Shown here piece by piece: positions 48,366 through 59,780 of a DNA stretch of 64,000 nucleotides. Each line of letters starts with the position of its first letter. The stretch's first letter is position 1. The notes under the pieces were generated by a model. It made no database searches. It saw only the letters and a program-made list of their open reading frames with translations, and was not told the origin of the DNA. Source of the stretch: Eumeta japonica (lineage: Eukaryota; Arthropoda; Insecta; Lepidoptera; Psychidae); contig BGZK01001223.1 of NCBI GenBank assembly GCA_005406025.1, forward strand, positions 123,705 through 187,704. Reading direction: 5' to 3'. A program made the position numbers and the translations under genes.

Positions 48366-48914
48366 ACAGGTAATATAAGTACTATAGTGTGTCGATAAAT
48401 ATACTGGGAAATAAAAATATGCGGTATAACAAATATTTCTTGACAAAAAAATATTCACCAAAGTTTTTTAATTTATTGATATCTAGTTTACCTATGCCTG
48501 AATACACAACATTATAGACAACGCGTAGAAAAGCTGTTTATTTTAGTGAGATAAACGAAAAAAAATATGTATTGCATCTTACGAGCGAACGAGAAAGAGA
48601 GCGGAATATTCGAGTTATTATAAAAAAAAAAGTGCAAAGAAACCATATTATTACAAATACCACGCTAGGCATAAAAATGTAATAACGGCCTCGCTGTATT
48701 GAAGTGTTCGTGTTAAAGAAACGAAACGATTTTGATATAACCTAAGATTCATTTTAATTCTTTTTGAATAAAGACACTAAAATAAAAAGAATATGCGATT
48801 GTTATTTTTAAATTATTCGTACAAAGGCATATTAATGCAATGAAATAAGTAAAATTAAATATGAATTTAAAATACGCTGATAACAACTGTAAATAACGTA
48901 CGGGGTAAAGCATT

Positions 48915-49515
48915 TTATATTTTAAACTGGGCCAATCACTGTGCAAGCCACCGGAACGTAGGGATCACTGCCGCCCATGAGTATTCGCAACACTAAAGAA
49001 GTAACTAGCGCTTTGCCTGCTTTTTAGAAAGGAACAGGCTCTTTTCTTTTAAGACACCTTTCTAGTAGTTGATCGAGAACACTGCTTGCGGTATGTATAA
49101 TATTCCAAAATTTTAAAATTGTGCCCGAAGACTTCGATGTTAGAACTCCATACATCGAGACGGTGATGATGATATTTTCAGTGAACAGAACTATGACGAA
49201 ATTCAGTGGCAGAAATGAGGTTGAATAATTCCTTAGATCGTTTTTCATAAAATACGTAATTAAACATGCATATAGATGGTCTATGTCAAAGTAAACGGAT
49301 CGAACTGGCAGGGTATCACAAGGTCCGTTGACAAATCGAGATGCTCGACGGCGGATGCGGTCTGGAGGCAGAAGTTGATGTCGGAGTGCCCAGGAGGTGA
49401 CATCAGTACTCCAGATGTGGTCGGACCTGTGTTTTTCAAAATAAACGGACATTATCCGGCTTGAAGTAATGTCGTGATCCCCAGGTAGGCACCCCAAGCG
49501 TTTAATATAGTTCAT
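48915..49515 (-). pseudogene. Jockey/CR1-like LINE 3' fragment
   Basis: On the minus strand HIWSTDVTSWALRHQLLPPD, followed by RIRRRASRFV, corresponds to the block after the reverse transcriptase core in lepidopteran LINEs (typically HLWAGAPQYQLLPFDRIQRR). About 430 bases further along the minus strand, CTCATGGGCGGCAGTGATCC, then CTACGTTCCGGTGGC, matches the usual 3' untranslated end of these elements. The intervening frame is damaged. Only the 3' end is present, as expected of 5'-truncated insertions. Confidence 0.65.
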
Positions 49516-50482
49516 ATTAGTTTATTTTCCAAATGATCGCGTAATGAACTCTTTTATACATAACGACCCTACCCGATACTCGGTGCGGCATTAAAGCCAG
49601 TGCTTCCCGCGAGAGGAGAAGGGATAAAGTGGGATTTTTTTATCGGTGTACGCGCAAAGCTACTACTCCGAATCGGGCGCAAGATTAAGCCGTGGAGGCG
49701 ACATTTGTTTTTTTTTGTATCCCAATAATGAAAGCGGGTGAAAATCTATCATCGTACAAGCTGCCTATTTTACTTTTAACTTGCATTTTGAGAGCACAAA
49801 AAATAGACGAGTCTCGCATGACACGCAACACGGGCCTCGGGCGGGATTCTTATACGGCACGTCTGAAGAGAATCTGCCTAGCGAAACTCCAACGAAATTT
49901 CGACCTTATACACGTTCGTATAACATAACTTGGCGGGATTGTTACTCGGGGCACGCGTACGTTCTGTCAATGAGTAAACTTGCAAACTCGTATTCATGAG
50001 GTTGAAATTGAAACTGAACTGACATTCGACGTAGGGGGTGTGAGTTAGAGAGCTTTAGGTTATTATTAGTTATACATTCCGTTAAGTACTTGGACGTGGT
50101 TCGGTTGTACTCTACCTGAAGTAATGCTGCGAAAAAGATAGCACTAGATAATAACCACACAAAGGATCGACGATGCTATGAATAGATGTTTTAATTCAAA
50201 ATTTCTTTATTTCATAGGTTACAAAATAACACGTAAAATACGTCATAACTTTTTGCGAATTTACGCTTGACCACTAGTTCTAAAGGCAGTTTGCACTTAA
50301 GAAGAACGAGTGAGGAACTTAAGGGTAGCTCTTTTCTAAATTTATCGTGCGTAAAAAAAAAAAAATATAAAACCATTAATGAACGAAACAGTCCGGCAAG
50401 AAGTAGAGAAAAAATTTTTTTGGTGAAAATCCAAAACTTTGTAGTTCTTACTGAGTGATTGTTTATAACATTCTTAAATTTA
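49516..50482. other. CpG-richer island then AT-rich DNA
   Basis: About 49540-50040 is rich in CpG (GGGCCTCGGGCGGGATTC, GGGGCACGCGTACG) with overlapping short ORFs but no recognisable protein. It could be regulatory or an unrecognised repeat. Nothing else was seen. Confidence 0.35.
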
Positions 50483-50541
50483 TATAGGGGTAAATCTTGT
50501 ATATTCACAGGAGTGGATATACAAGAGGGTTCCTACCCTAT
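50483..50541. repeat. Extended stem-loop
   Basis: CTTGTATATTCAC (50496-50508) pairs with GTGGATATACAAG (50513-50525) across a 4-base loop with one mismatch. The stem resumes outward as ATAGGGGTA with TACCCTAT after a small internal loop. The size resembles a small-RNA precursor or a MITE relic. Confidence 0.6.
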
Positions 50542-52281
50542 TGAGCATGCGTACCCCGAGCCCTCTAAATGAATTTATGACTTTCATAGTCTTCTAACAT
50601 GTAAACTCAGTTTATTTTATATCTGAACAAGGAAGACACTGCACTTATTTAAAATTGATGTATAGACTTTATCAACCTACTGCTACGATTTGAACAATTC
50701 CATGATCATTTTGTTTAAGATAGAAGAACATGGAACTTAAGTCCCCCATGCTAGTCTAGTTTAGTGGTGACTGCTAACGGCCGTTTTTATCGTTGAGATG
50801 ACAGTGTTAAATGGTTTTAAATTAATGTTAGTAATCTTGTATTAATTCTTTCATATTGAGAAATTGCATTTGGTATCATTTGATAGGAAAACAACGTGCT
50901 AGACGCATCTTCATCACTGCTCTTTGATAGATTTAAAGAAAAATTAGTATAGGCATAGCCTTCCTAATATTAATATGAATTTCGGCATAAAATCTCATTC
51001 AAAAATCAAGAAATAGCTGTGCCTCGAATTATATAACTTAACTATTTATGGATTATTTGTTCATAGTATTCATTTTTTACATCGTATCGCTTTGACGTCG
51101 ACAGGTTGTAGAAAACCGAGTAGCGGACGTCATTATGGACGATCGAGTATACTTGACACCCCTGTAACAAGTAAGAGGCGGATCTTCTGATCGGATCATA
51201 CGTTACACACTTGAGACATATTGCTATGCGCGTAAATGAACCACGGTTTCTACTGTGACCACGGACCGATAGACCGACTCGAGTATTTTACTCGAGCTGG
51301 ATTGAACTATTCTCTAGGCGCCTAGGAGAGCACTTGGAACCGCTGGTCATTTACGTTCTTACCACATTGGTGACGACGTCGATAGCGTTTTCCTACCGGC
51401 AGTGAGCAAGACTAGAGGGCTTGGGATCCAAACGCACCATCTGACATAAGAAGATCTTAGGAGAACAAACGTCAGCAGTAGAGCGATTGAAAAGTAATGA
51501 TCGACATAAGTCCTGTACAAACTATAAAAATGAATTGTGCTTACATGTTAGTCGACTACATGGAGTCGAAATTAATGGTGTACTGTATGCGCTTGTACCA
51601 TAAAAATTCTGTAAGAACGTTATTAAATAAATACTAGGTAAAACGAGTATTATAATTTTTTTATGTTTTTTAGGACAAATGTCCATGGATATAACCTGCT
51701 GGCCTTCTTATCGAATTGTCCCTTTCTGTAATACTTAATTGGATACAATTAAATTTGAAAAGAACCACTCTCAAGTTTCTTCTTTCTCATGAGAAAACTG
51801 CATTTCAAACGAATGGTAAATTTATACTGTAATGACGCATTTCAAGAGTCGTCAGTGACCTTTCTAATCGAGATTTTTTTATTTTGATTTTTTTTAATGA
51901 AGGAGTTAAGAACGAATACCTTACAATGAAACTGTTGGTCTGTCAATATGTTTGTTTGTATGAATATCATAAACATTTTTTTTAATATTTCAGTGTAAAA
52001 TATATTTATATTGGAAATTACGGTTTCATGTACCTACTTACTATCAGGTTTCTTTTTGGTTTAGTTAAAACGTAAGGTACGATTTAGAAGGTTTTAATGT
52101 ATACCTACAAGGAAATATGCAAAGTATACTGTTTCAGTTTAGCTATTATTTGCAAGTCTGATATGTCCAGCCGTCGTCAACGTGTGACAAACATTAAGCG
52201 AGTAGTCACAATTTTCGATTGTTGTTCAATTCACGATGTTGGACATTCGATGTGGAATTGTTGCAGAGGGTTATAGGCCAT
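50542..52281. other. Anonymous DNA; possible decayed LTR region at 51.1-51.5 kb
   Basis: From 51080 to 51500 the composition is much more balanced. It includes ACCACATTGGTGACGACGTC, which resembles the junction after a 5' LTR, and the palindrome CTCGAGTATTTTACTCGAG. No coding remnants follow, so an LTR origin is a guess. The remainder is AT-rich. Confidence 0.3.
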
Positions 52282-52472
52282 ATATAATATTAAAAATGTT
52301 AAAGTAGGTTTATATGGATGATTGTCCTACGCTAACGGCTGGATAGATTGTAATTGGGACTTTGACGGTTCGACGCGAAATCAAAGCTACTTATAATATA
52401 AAAAAATGTCAAAGTCTATTTATATGAATGTTAGTCGTATTCTCACGACTGGACAGATCGTAATCAAATTTC
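52282..52472 (+). repeat. Two-copy tandem repeat (~112-base spacing)
   Basis: ATAATATTAAAAATGTTAAA (52282) and ATAATATAAAAAAATGTCAA (52394) start two units. Both continue with a GTTTATATGGATG- or TATTTATATGAATG-type stretch, then GGCTGGATAGATTGTAAT or GACTGGACAGATCGTAAT. This looks like a duplicated LINE or repeat tail. Confidence 0.65.
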
Positions 52473-52561
52473 ATAAACGTAAATTATGTTGTCAAATAGA
52501 ATATAAGATAAATATAAGAAGATCATATTATGTAACAGGCTAAAAAGTGTACCGCGGTGTA

Positions 52562-55096
52562 GTCTGGTCGAGAAGTGAGTTTTCTGCGAAAAATAGTTAA
52601 AACAGTCTTAAAAATATGGGGTTTGGTGCATTGCATTCGGAATTCAATCCTGAAGAATGGGAATTTTGGAATTTATCCGCCAATAAAAATTCCAATTGTT
52701 ATAAACAAAAAACGAAAAGTCAAAAGAGTGTCGGTTTTGCAGCTATAACTCAAAAATATTAAAGTTAGCTCAATTTGAAAAAGTTCCAAAGAGAGAAAAT
52801 TTTAGTAAAATAACTCCCGACTCCCAGGTTGTAGCTCTATTATTTATAATTTAATTTTACGCTGAAAATTGGGCCCGCAATGGTTTCTACGCTGTCGCCT
52901 CCACCAAACAAGCTGCATTATAAAATAATTTTTTCAATACTCAATATTAATTTAAAAATTTGGAAAAATTATAGTGTCTTCTAGAAACTTGAAGAATACG
53001 ATCCCGTTGGAAAAAATGTTTAACTCTATTTTCTTAAAGTTATCTAATAGTTAATTAAGTAATTTTTCATGGACTTTAGTTTTATTAAATCTCATATAAA
53101 AGTTAAAATAATGCACCTATAAATTTTTTCTTTTTGGGAGCTCTTCTTATATACATAATAAACAAGACTCCGTTATAAAATTTATAAAAGTTTTGTTTAT
53201 TTATGATTTTTTAAACAAAAAAATCCGGTAAAGTTATTAAAAATTTTTTACTAAAAATTTGATTTATTGCTTCTATATTATATATCGTGTTTAATAGTTT
53301 TGCTAAAATTTTTTGCGCCATTTGTTTATATTTTTTATAAACAAATGACAAGTTAATATTTATCGAAAATTTTTTGGCGTTTCAACGTAAAATGATGATT
53401 TTAAAAAAATTTTTCTTAAAACAATTTTAATTGTTTATAATCGTTTTTCATTTATCAATCCTTTAAATTATTTATTAAAATTTTTTTAAATTCATCATTT
53501 TCTATTCTTAATATAATTATAAAAAAAAATTTTATTCAATTTTCATTGTTTATCAAATAAACAATTTGTTATAAACAAATTCTGATTTTCATATTTTTCC
53601 GTAACTTTAATAAATTATAGTGTCATGTGCATCAAAGTGGTCAAAAAATTTTTCTCTATTTGTTTTGCATTTTAAATATTCAAATCAAACTCGAAAGTCC
53701 TCTGTTTTGTCAACTTTTAAATTATTTTCTAAACTATTGGTGATGGTCTTTGACATTCAAGTCGATCTTTTAGACAATTTATAGATACAGAGAGATAAAA
53801 ATTGATTAGATAGATCAATAAATTGTCTAAAAGATCAACTTGAATGTCAAAGACCGTATCACCAATAGTTTAGAAGTTATAACAATTTAAAAGTTGACAA
53901 AACAGAGGACGGTTTCGAGTTTGATTTGAAAAATTATTTAAAATGCAAAACAAATAGAGAAAAATTTTTGACCACTTTGATGCACATGACTGTATTTATA
54001 ATTTATTAAAGTTACGGCAAAAAATATAAGGAAAATCAGAATTTGTTTATAACAAATTGTTTATTTGATAAACAATGAAAATTGAAATAAAAAAATTTTT
54101 ATATAATTATATTAAGAATAGAAAATGATGAATTTAAAAAAAATTTCTTAATAAATAATTTAAAGGATTGATAAATGAAAAACGATTATAAACAATTAAA
54201 ATTGTTTTTAAGAAAAAATTTTTTTTTAAAAATCATCATTTTACGAAGACAATAAAATGGCCAAAAAATTTTCGATAAATATTAAACTTGTCTATTTGTT
54301 TATAAAAAATTATAAACAAATGGCGCAAAAAATTTTTAGCAAAACTATTAAACACGATATATAAATACAGAAGAACTACAATCAAATTTTTAGTAAAAAA
54401 TTTTTAATAACTTTACCCGATTTTTCATTTTGTTTACTTAAAAATCATAATAAACAAATAAAAACTTTATAAATTTTTATAACGGAGTCTTGTTTATTAT
54501 GTATATAAGAAGAGCTCCCAAAAGAAAAAAAATTTATAGGTGCATTATTTAAACTTTTATATGAGATTTAATAAAACTAAAGTCCATGAAAAATTACTTA
54601 ATTAACTATTAGATAACTTTAAGAAAATAGAGTTAAACATTTTTTCCAACGGGATCGTATTCTTTCAAGTTTCTAGAAGACACTATAATTTTCCAAATTT
54701 TTAAATTAATATTGAATATTGAAAAAATTATTTTATAATGCACGCTTCGTTTGGCGGCGCGACAGCTGAAACGGCCGTGCGGAACCCAATTTTCAGCGTA
54801 AAATTAAAATTATAAATAATAGAGCTACAACCAAAAGTCGGGAGTTATTTTACTAAAATTTTCTCTTTAGAACTTTTCAAATTTGAGCTAACTTTAATAT
54901 TTTTGAGTTATAGCTGCAAAACGGACACTACCTTTTGACTTTTCGTTTTTTGTTTATAACAATTGGAATTTTTATTGGCGGATAAATTATAAAATTCCCA
55001 TTCTTCAGGATTGAATTCCGAATCCAATGCACCAAACCCCATATTTTTAAGACTGTTTTAACTATTTTTCGCAGAAAACTCACTTCTCGACCAGAC
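52562..55096. mobile_element. 2.5-kb near-perfect palindrome (foldback element)
   Basis: The left arm (52562-53782) and right arm (53818-55096) are reverse complements over about 1.2 kb, with scattered mismatches and small indels. The spacer is only 35 bases. The outer ends read GTCTGGTCGAGAAGTGAG and CTCACTTCTCGACCAGAC, and TA lies just outside each (52560-52561, 55097-55098), as in Tc1/mariner-type insertions. The arms contain no ORF of note but many copies of ATAAACAA-like words that make secondary hairpins. A transcript across it would fold into a very long double-stranded RNA. Confidence 0.92.
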
Positions 55097-55098
55097 TA

Positions 55099-56239
55099 GT
55101 GATGTTTAGGAAAGGCGAGATTCACTCTAGCTACCGTATGACCCTTAAATTAATCTGGAATCTCTTCTGAATGAACAACATTACATAATATAAATAAAGT
55201 CGCATCCTAAGTAAATGACGTAACGTGATAGATTAATAATATTTGCTAGAACGGCAAATTAAAATCAAAATGAATCATATTATATGTTCTAGTCGTCTAG
55301 CTTTTTAGCGAAAATAACTCTGTAAGCAACATAATAGCGAATGTTAGAAATGTGTCATCGATTTGTTTTTGCTTCGTTTTAATGCGGCATAAACACATTC
55401 GTGTGTGTTGGCTTTCGTACAATAAGATGTAAAATGAATATATATATACACGTATATATGATTCCACTATTCCTCTATCCTAATACGTCAATTCAAATTT
55501 TGCTTAAATTTAAGAAGCCAATAACCTCCTATACCTTTTAGAGAAAGTTCAATCAAAATTGGATCAACTGTTCCGAAAATTATCCCAGCCAAAAATAAAG
55601 ACATTGTTTGGGTTCTTGTTACTTAAAAATAGCCCTAGGGATTTTAAATAATGCAATTATTATAAAATACAGTTAGAAAATTTTACAATATATATACTTA
55701 TAAACACGTTAATTAACCTTAAACCGCGCCATATCTTGGTACTAGGTAATTTCGTTTATAAATTCAGCGAAATAATATTTCAGTACAAATTTCCATTTTC
55801 ACATCCAGAATTATTTTTCTCGAAATATAGAACGCTATTATTCAATGACAATACTGAAAATTGTTGTTATGCAAAGCACGCCACTTGAGTTATATCTATT
55901 GGTCAATTGTAGAATTCTGTCGATACAGTTTTAAACAATTTTGAAAAATTATTTATTTAAATTATATTTGCAAAAGTGAATGACAAACTTTTTATGCTTC
56001 CTTATATAGCACTAAAATAATATTTATATCTACATTAATCAGGCGAAACATTCGAGGGAATTCTGTCAAGTGCGAGGCTCAGAAAGATATAACGATCAAA
56101 TACTAATTAGAAATAGGCTGGGCTGAACATTTAGCAGTTTGAGGATAAAGCGGGTTGAACAATTATATTATTTTTAAGGACTACGACTTCAAATATTTGT
56201 GCCTTAATTCTATTTTATCTTTGATATATAACCTTTACC
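55099..56239. other. AT-rich DNA, nothing recognised
   Basis: No coding or repeat signal beyond a TA-rich run near 55440-55460. Confidence 0.5.
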
Positions 56240-56475
56240 CCCCACCCACCCTACAATTTTTTGGGCGAAAATTAATTGATTTTTTTATGATTCGAATATG
56301 TCCGTGGTTTCGCTCGTCTATCTATAGAACGAATCCCTTTATTTTGTATATTAGCTTTTCTCGCGTTTAATTCGGATGCCGATGTCGGTCCTGTTAACGA
56401 AGTCGTTTCTGAGTCCATTGTCAGTTCCTATCCTGGTCTTGCTATTTCAATAGCGGTCTTTTTCAATCTTGGTCC
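56240..56475 (-). mobile_element. Candidate Helitron-like remnant, minus orientation
   Basis: Read on the minus strand, a hexamer-periodic tract including GGACCGACATCGGCATCCG is followed by AAAATAAAGGGATTCGTTCT and then AGACGAGCGAAACCACGGAC. This is the same order and wording as the 15.5-15.8 kb element (GGACCGACATCGGATTCG, then GACGAGTGAAACTGCGGCG). The final CTAG is not found here. Confidence 0.4.
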
Positions 56476-56899
56476 TTCCTTAGCCATAAATATTAGTGAA
56501 AATATTTTACCATTTTTAATAGTGTTTGCATATTTTTTAAATAAAATATTTACAATAGTCAAACAAAGACTCAGTCCAGGAGGGTCATGACCATCATGAC
56601 CCTGCCTCCTTAGATCCGTCTTTGACTGAAGAGGCTTCATCTATATGCTATTTCAATATAAAGATTTAATAATACAATTTGGTAATAGTTTCTTTTAAAT
56701 TTAACCCATTATTTTTCTTGCTAATTTGCATCAAAAGTAGGTGATACTTAAAATTTTTAGAATTATAAAGTGTAAGATAAAAACAAATCTTCAAATCAAA
56801 AAATGGAACTATTGTCAAACTTATATATATATATATATTGCGTTCATATTTAATTTGTTTTTACAAATTGGTGCCAAAAATAAAATGCCTAAGATCAAA
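56476..56899. other. Mariner left flank with TA run
   Basis: AT-rich, with a (TA)n run at about 56822-56839. The left mariner terminus should lie near 56840-56890, but I cannot place it. Confidence 0.45.
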
Positions 56900-57905
56900 A
56901 TGAATTTAAGCCGATAAAATTTTCGTGCAGTGAATTTCTATGAATTTTGTTGCCATTTAGTCCAAGAAGAAAGTTATAACAGACTTCGGTTGGCCTTTCA
57001 TAATAAAGCTCCATCCCTTGCCACTGTTTATAACTGGTTTAATGTGCTCAAACGTGGTTTCACTAATCTGACTGACGATCTGAGTGAGAAAAGTCTTTAT
57101 ATGGTAACGACCGAAGACAACATCAGTGCTGTGCGGCTCATGATAGAAACTGACAAGAGTGTTTTACTAGCAAATTTGGATAGACTTAGGCATCAGTATG
57201 AGTTAATTTTACCAAATTCTTAAGGAATATTTAGCGCTCAGAAAGCTTTGTAGTCGGTGGCTACCTCACAATTTGATCGACGCTCAAAAATTACGTCGTA
57301 GTAGTTGATGCCGCGAAATGGTGCAAAGATTAGCCGGTGGTGATCCAAAAGCTGTGTATGACATAGTTACAGGTGCAGAAAGCTGGATTTATTTTTACTA
57401 TCCCGAATCCACAAGATAGTCTATTCAGTGGGCATTTCCCATCTAAGAGTTGCCTATTAAAGTAAAAAGAGGTCGAAAGTTGGATTTGCTGTTACGCTGC
57501 CGAAATTAAAAGATAGTGGCCATTTTCTACAGAATATCAGGTCATTTTACATCATTTTTTTAGAAGATGAAAAAAACAGTCACATCAAATGGTACAATAA
57601 CACCTCGCTACATACCGTCAGACAAATGGCTAACTATGTGGAGACGTTAGGTATAGAAACACTTGCTTACCCGGTCTTACAGCTCGAATCTTGCATCGTA
57701 CTTATTTTATTTATTTCCTAAAATAAAAGAAACACTTTGAAGAAAAGTCGTTTACGGACGCCGAAGAAGCAGTAACTAAATGTGAACAAGCCGTCGAAGC
57801 GAGCCCTAAGTATATTTGGCTAAAGTGTTCTCAGTGGTTTCATCGAATACAGCTATTTATTGATGTCAGCAGACACTACTTTGCCACGTTTTTGATTTTC
57901 TAATG
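56900..57905 (+). pseudogene. Second mariner family transposase, internally deleted
   Basis: The gene starts MNLSR, then a TAA where the family has Glu or Lys, and goes on NFRAVNFYEFCCHLVQEESY. APSLATVYNWFNVLKRGFTN and AVRLMIETDKSV complete the helix-turn-helix part. In the next frame the catalytic core reads EYLALRKLCSRWLPHNLIDA and GGDPKAVYDIVTGAESWIYF. The first catalytic Asp of TGDESW is Ala here (57375-57377). WYNNTSLHTVRQMANYVETL joins two normally distant blocks, so an internal deletion removed the second catalytic region. The C-terminus LFPKIKETLKK, AEEAV and CFSQWFHRIQLFIDVSRHYF is in shifting frames. It is the SETMAR-like mariner type common in insects. Confidence 0.87.
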
Positions 57906-59285
57906 ACTTTCAGATTGACCCACATAAGTATTAGTATTCTCGTTCATATAAATTTTAATGCTTTTCAAACATTTGGTTTAGTAATCCCGCGTACACCAGT
58001 ATTTATCGTGCTACTTTATTTCTTTTCATGCCTCGTAAACATGTCACATCGATAAAATACATTGAAGAAAGTAGGTTAATGCACAAATTTAATGAATATC
58101 CCTCTTTGAAATCCATTAGTTACGGTTATATTTTTAATGTTATTACAAATGTGCACGCAACATCGCGGTCCTTAATCGGTAAGTACTTTGAGTCGAATGG
58201 ATGTACTAAACCTAAAGGTATTTATATATTTATGATCGATTCGTCTTACGTAATTTATGTAAAGCAATCGGGTCTAGAAGCTTATACACTACCAATAAAA
58301 TTTCAAGCTACATACATTGACACAGTCACACATACATTTGTAGTAAGGTTGCATTAAGGCGTGACATTATTTTATCTCTGCATTAAGAGCTATGCCTCAG
58401 TTTCCACATGGGGTACTTGTTGCCGATCGCAAAAATAGATCTCGCAACTATGAAGCTATTAACTGAGTAACTTCGAGTTTCGGGCCTACGATTGTATTCG
58501 ATCACTGGCTAATAATTGATTTTAGTTTCTATATGCGAAGAGGAAAAAAAAAATAAAACGGAATCTCCACTAAATTAACTTTCATCATCATCTAAGGTTG
58601 ATGCAACTAAATGCTTTCAATTTGAAAACGATTGCGTTTATTTAGTAAAATAAAGCAAACAATTAAAAATAAAGTTCTCGCAAATTAAACGAACATATTA
58701 AAAGAGCTGCGGTATCCTGAAGCTTAAAAACCGACACGGCTTAAGTGTTCATGTTATTAGAATCGAGCTTCGGTTACCGCACGATTTGTGCTTTCATTTT
58801 GATGAGAAAGCTCGCCGAAAGTTTTTCGATTCGATTCTCTTTGATGGTTTATCGATAGAAAGCTCATTAGTAGATCGTTCGTTCACTGACGTACAACACT
58901 TTTCTGTTTAAATATTAAAACGTGGTGGTTCGCTTTGTGGATGTTTCAGCGTGCGAGACAGACGATCAAACGTGCTTATGGCGTTAGTATTGAGATGTGT
59001 TTTGATGGTGACCAAAAACAAACGAAAAATCGTATACCTTTCGACGTAATAAAATTTTCTATATTTTGGTATTCCAGGTGTCTAATGCATATTCGAAAAA
59101 TGCCACCAACCCTATGATGGCACTTTATACAAGTCTTTTAATTTCCATTTATAGTAAGTTGTCAAAAGACTTTTTGTACTCAAAAAATAATAATTAATTT
59201 TTTCATTTCCCACTTAAAAAATTGAAAATTTTCTAAAATTTTCGGGAAGTTGTTGGTTTCACCCCATTTTGCAAAAATCGAGTTA
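57906..59285. other. No gene recognised
   Basis: A 109-codon ORF at 58028-58357 shows no motif I know. A more balanced patch at 58680-58900 (AGCTGCGGTATCCTGAAGC) could be regulatory. The rest is AT-rich. Confidence 0.4.
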
Positions 59286-59780
59286 TCATCCGATCTCGAC
59301 GTTCTGAGGGTCTAGGAAGCTTCCCTGATCATCCCTGAGATGATGTCCATATGTCTGTGTGGACGTTTGTGTGTGCGTGTGTGTGTGTATGTATGTGTGG
59401 ATGTATGTAAACCTCTTATAACTTTTAAACGGCTTGACCAAATCAAGCCCACTAAACGGCGTTCCAAAGAGTTTCACCAAACGTAGATTTCCTGAAAGTT
59501 TGGGTCGATTTGGACCGGTAGATTTTGAGAAATTTTCAAAAAACTAAGAAAAAAATTTCTTAAAAGTGGTTTTTTCAAAATAACTTTAAAATGGGTTGAC
59601 CGATCAATTCCAAAATCTAATCAGATCTTAACCTAGTAAAAACACGTCGATTGCCGCAAACTGGGTCAAAATCGGTTGATTCGTTTGTGTATTCCAATCC
59701 ATTCCAATCCAAATCCTGTATTTTTTCGAGTGTTTTTAACTCGAAAATAGTGGGTAGTTTCAGGGTTGGCCTACAGGGTT
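59286..59780. repeat. Dispersed repeat with GT microsatellite
   Basis: A (GT)n-rich run (59366-59400) sits in a block with 'taacttttaaacggcttgac', 'tttgggtcgatttggaccgg' and 'ctgggtcaaaatcggttgat'. This wording is seen in lepidopteran dispersed repeats with microsatellite cores. ATTCCAATCC is tandemly doubled at about 59690-59709. Confidence 0.55.

Noticed and set aside
51080..51500. LTR with primer-binding site
   Set aside because: Only the phrase ACATTGGTGACGACG supports it. No TG...CA boundaries, second LTR or gag/pol remnant was found, so it is mentioned only as a possibility.
58028..58357. 109-codon ORF after the mariner
   Set aside because: Not part of the mariner protein and without recognised motifs. 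It could be real, but I have no support.
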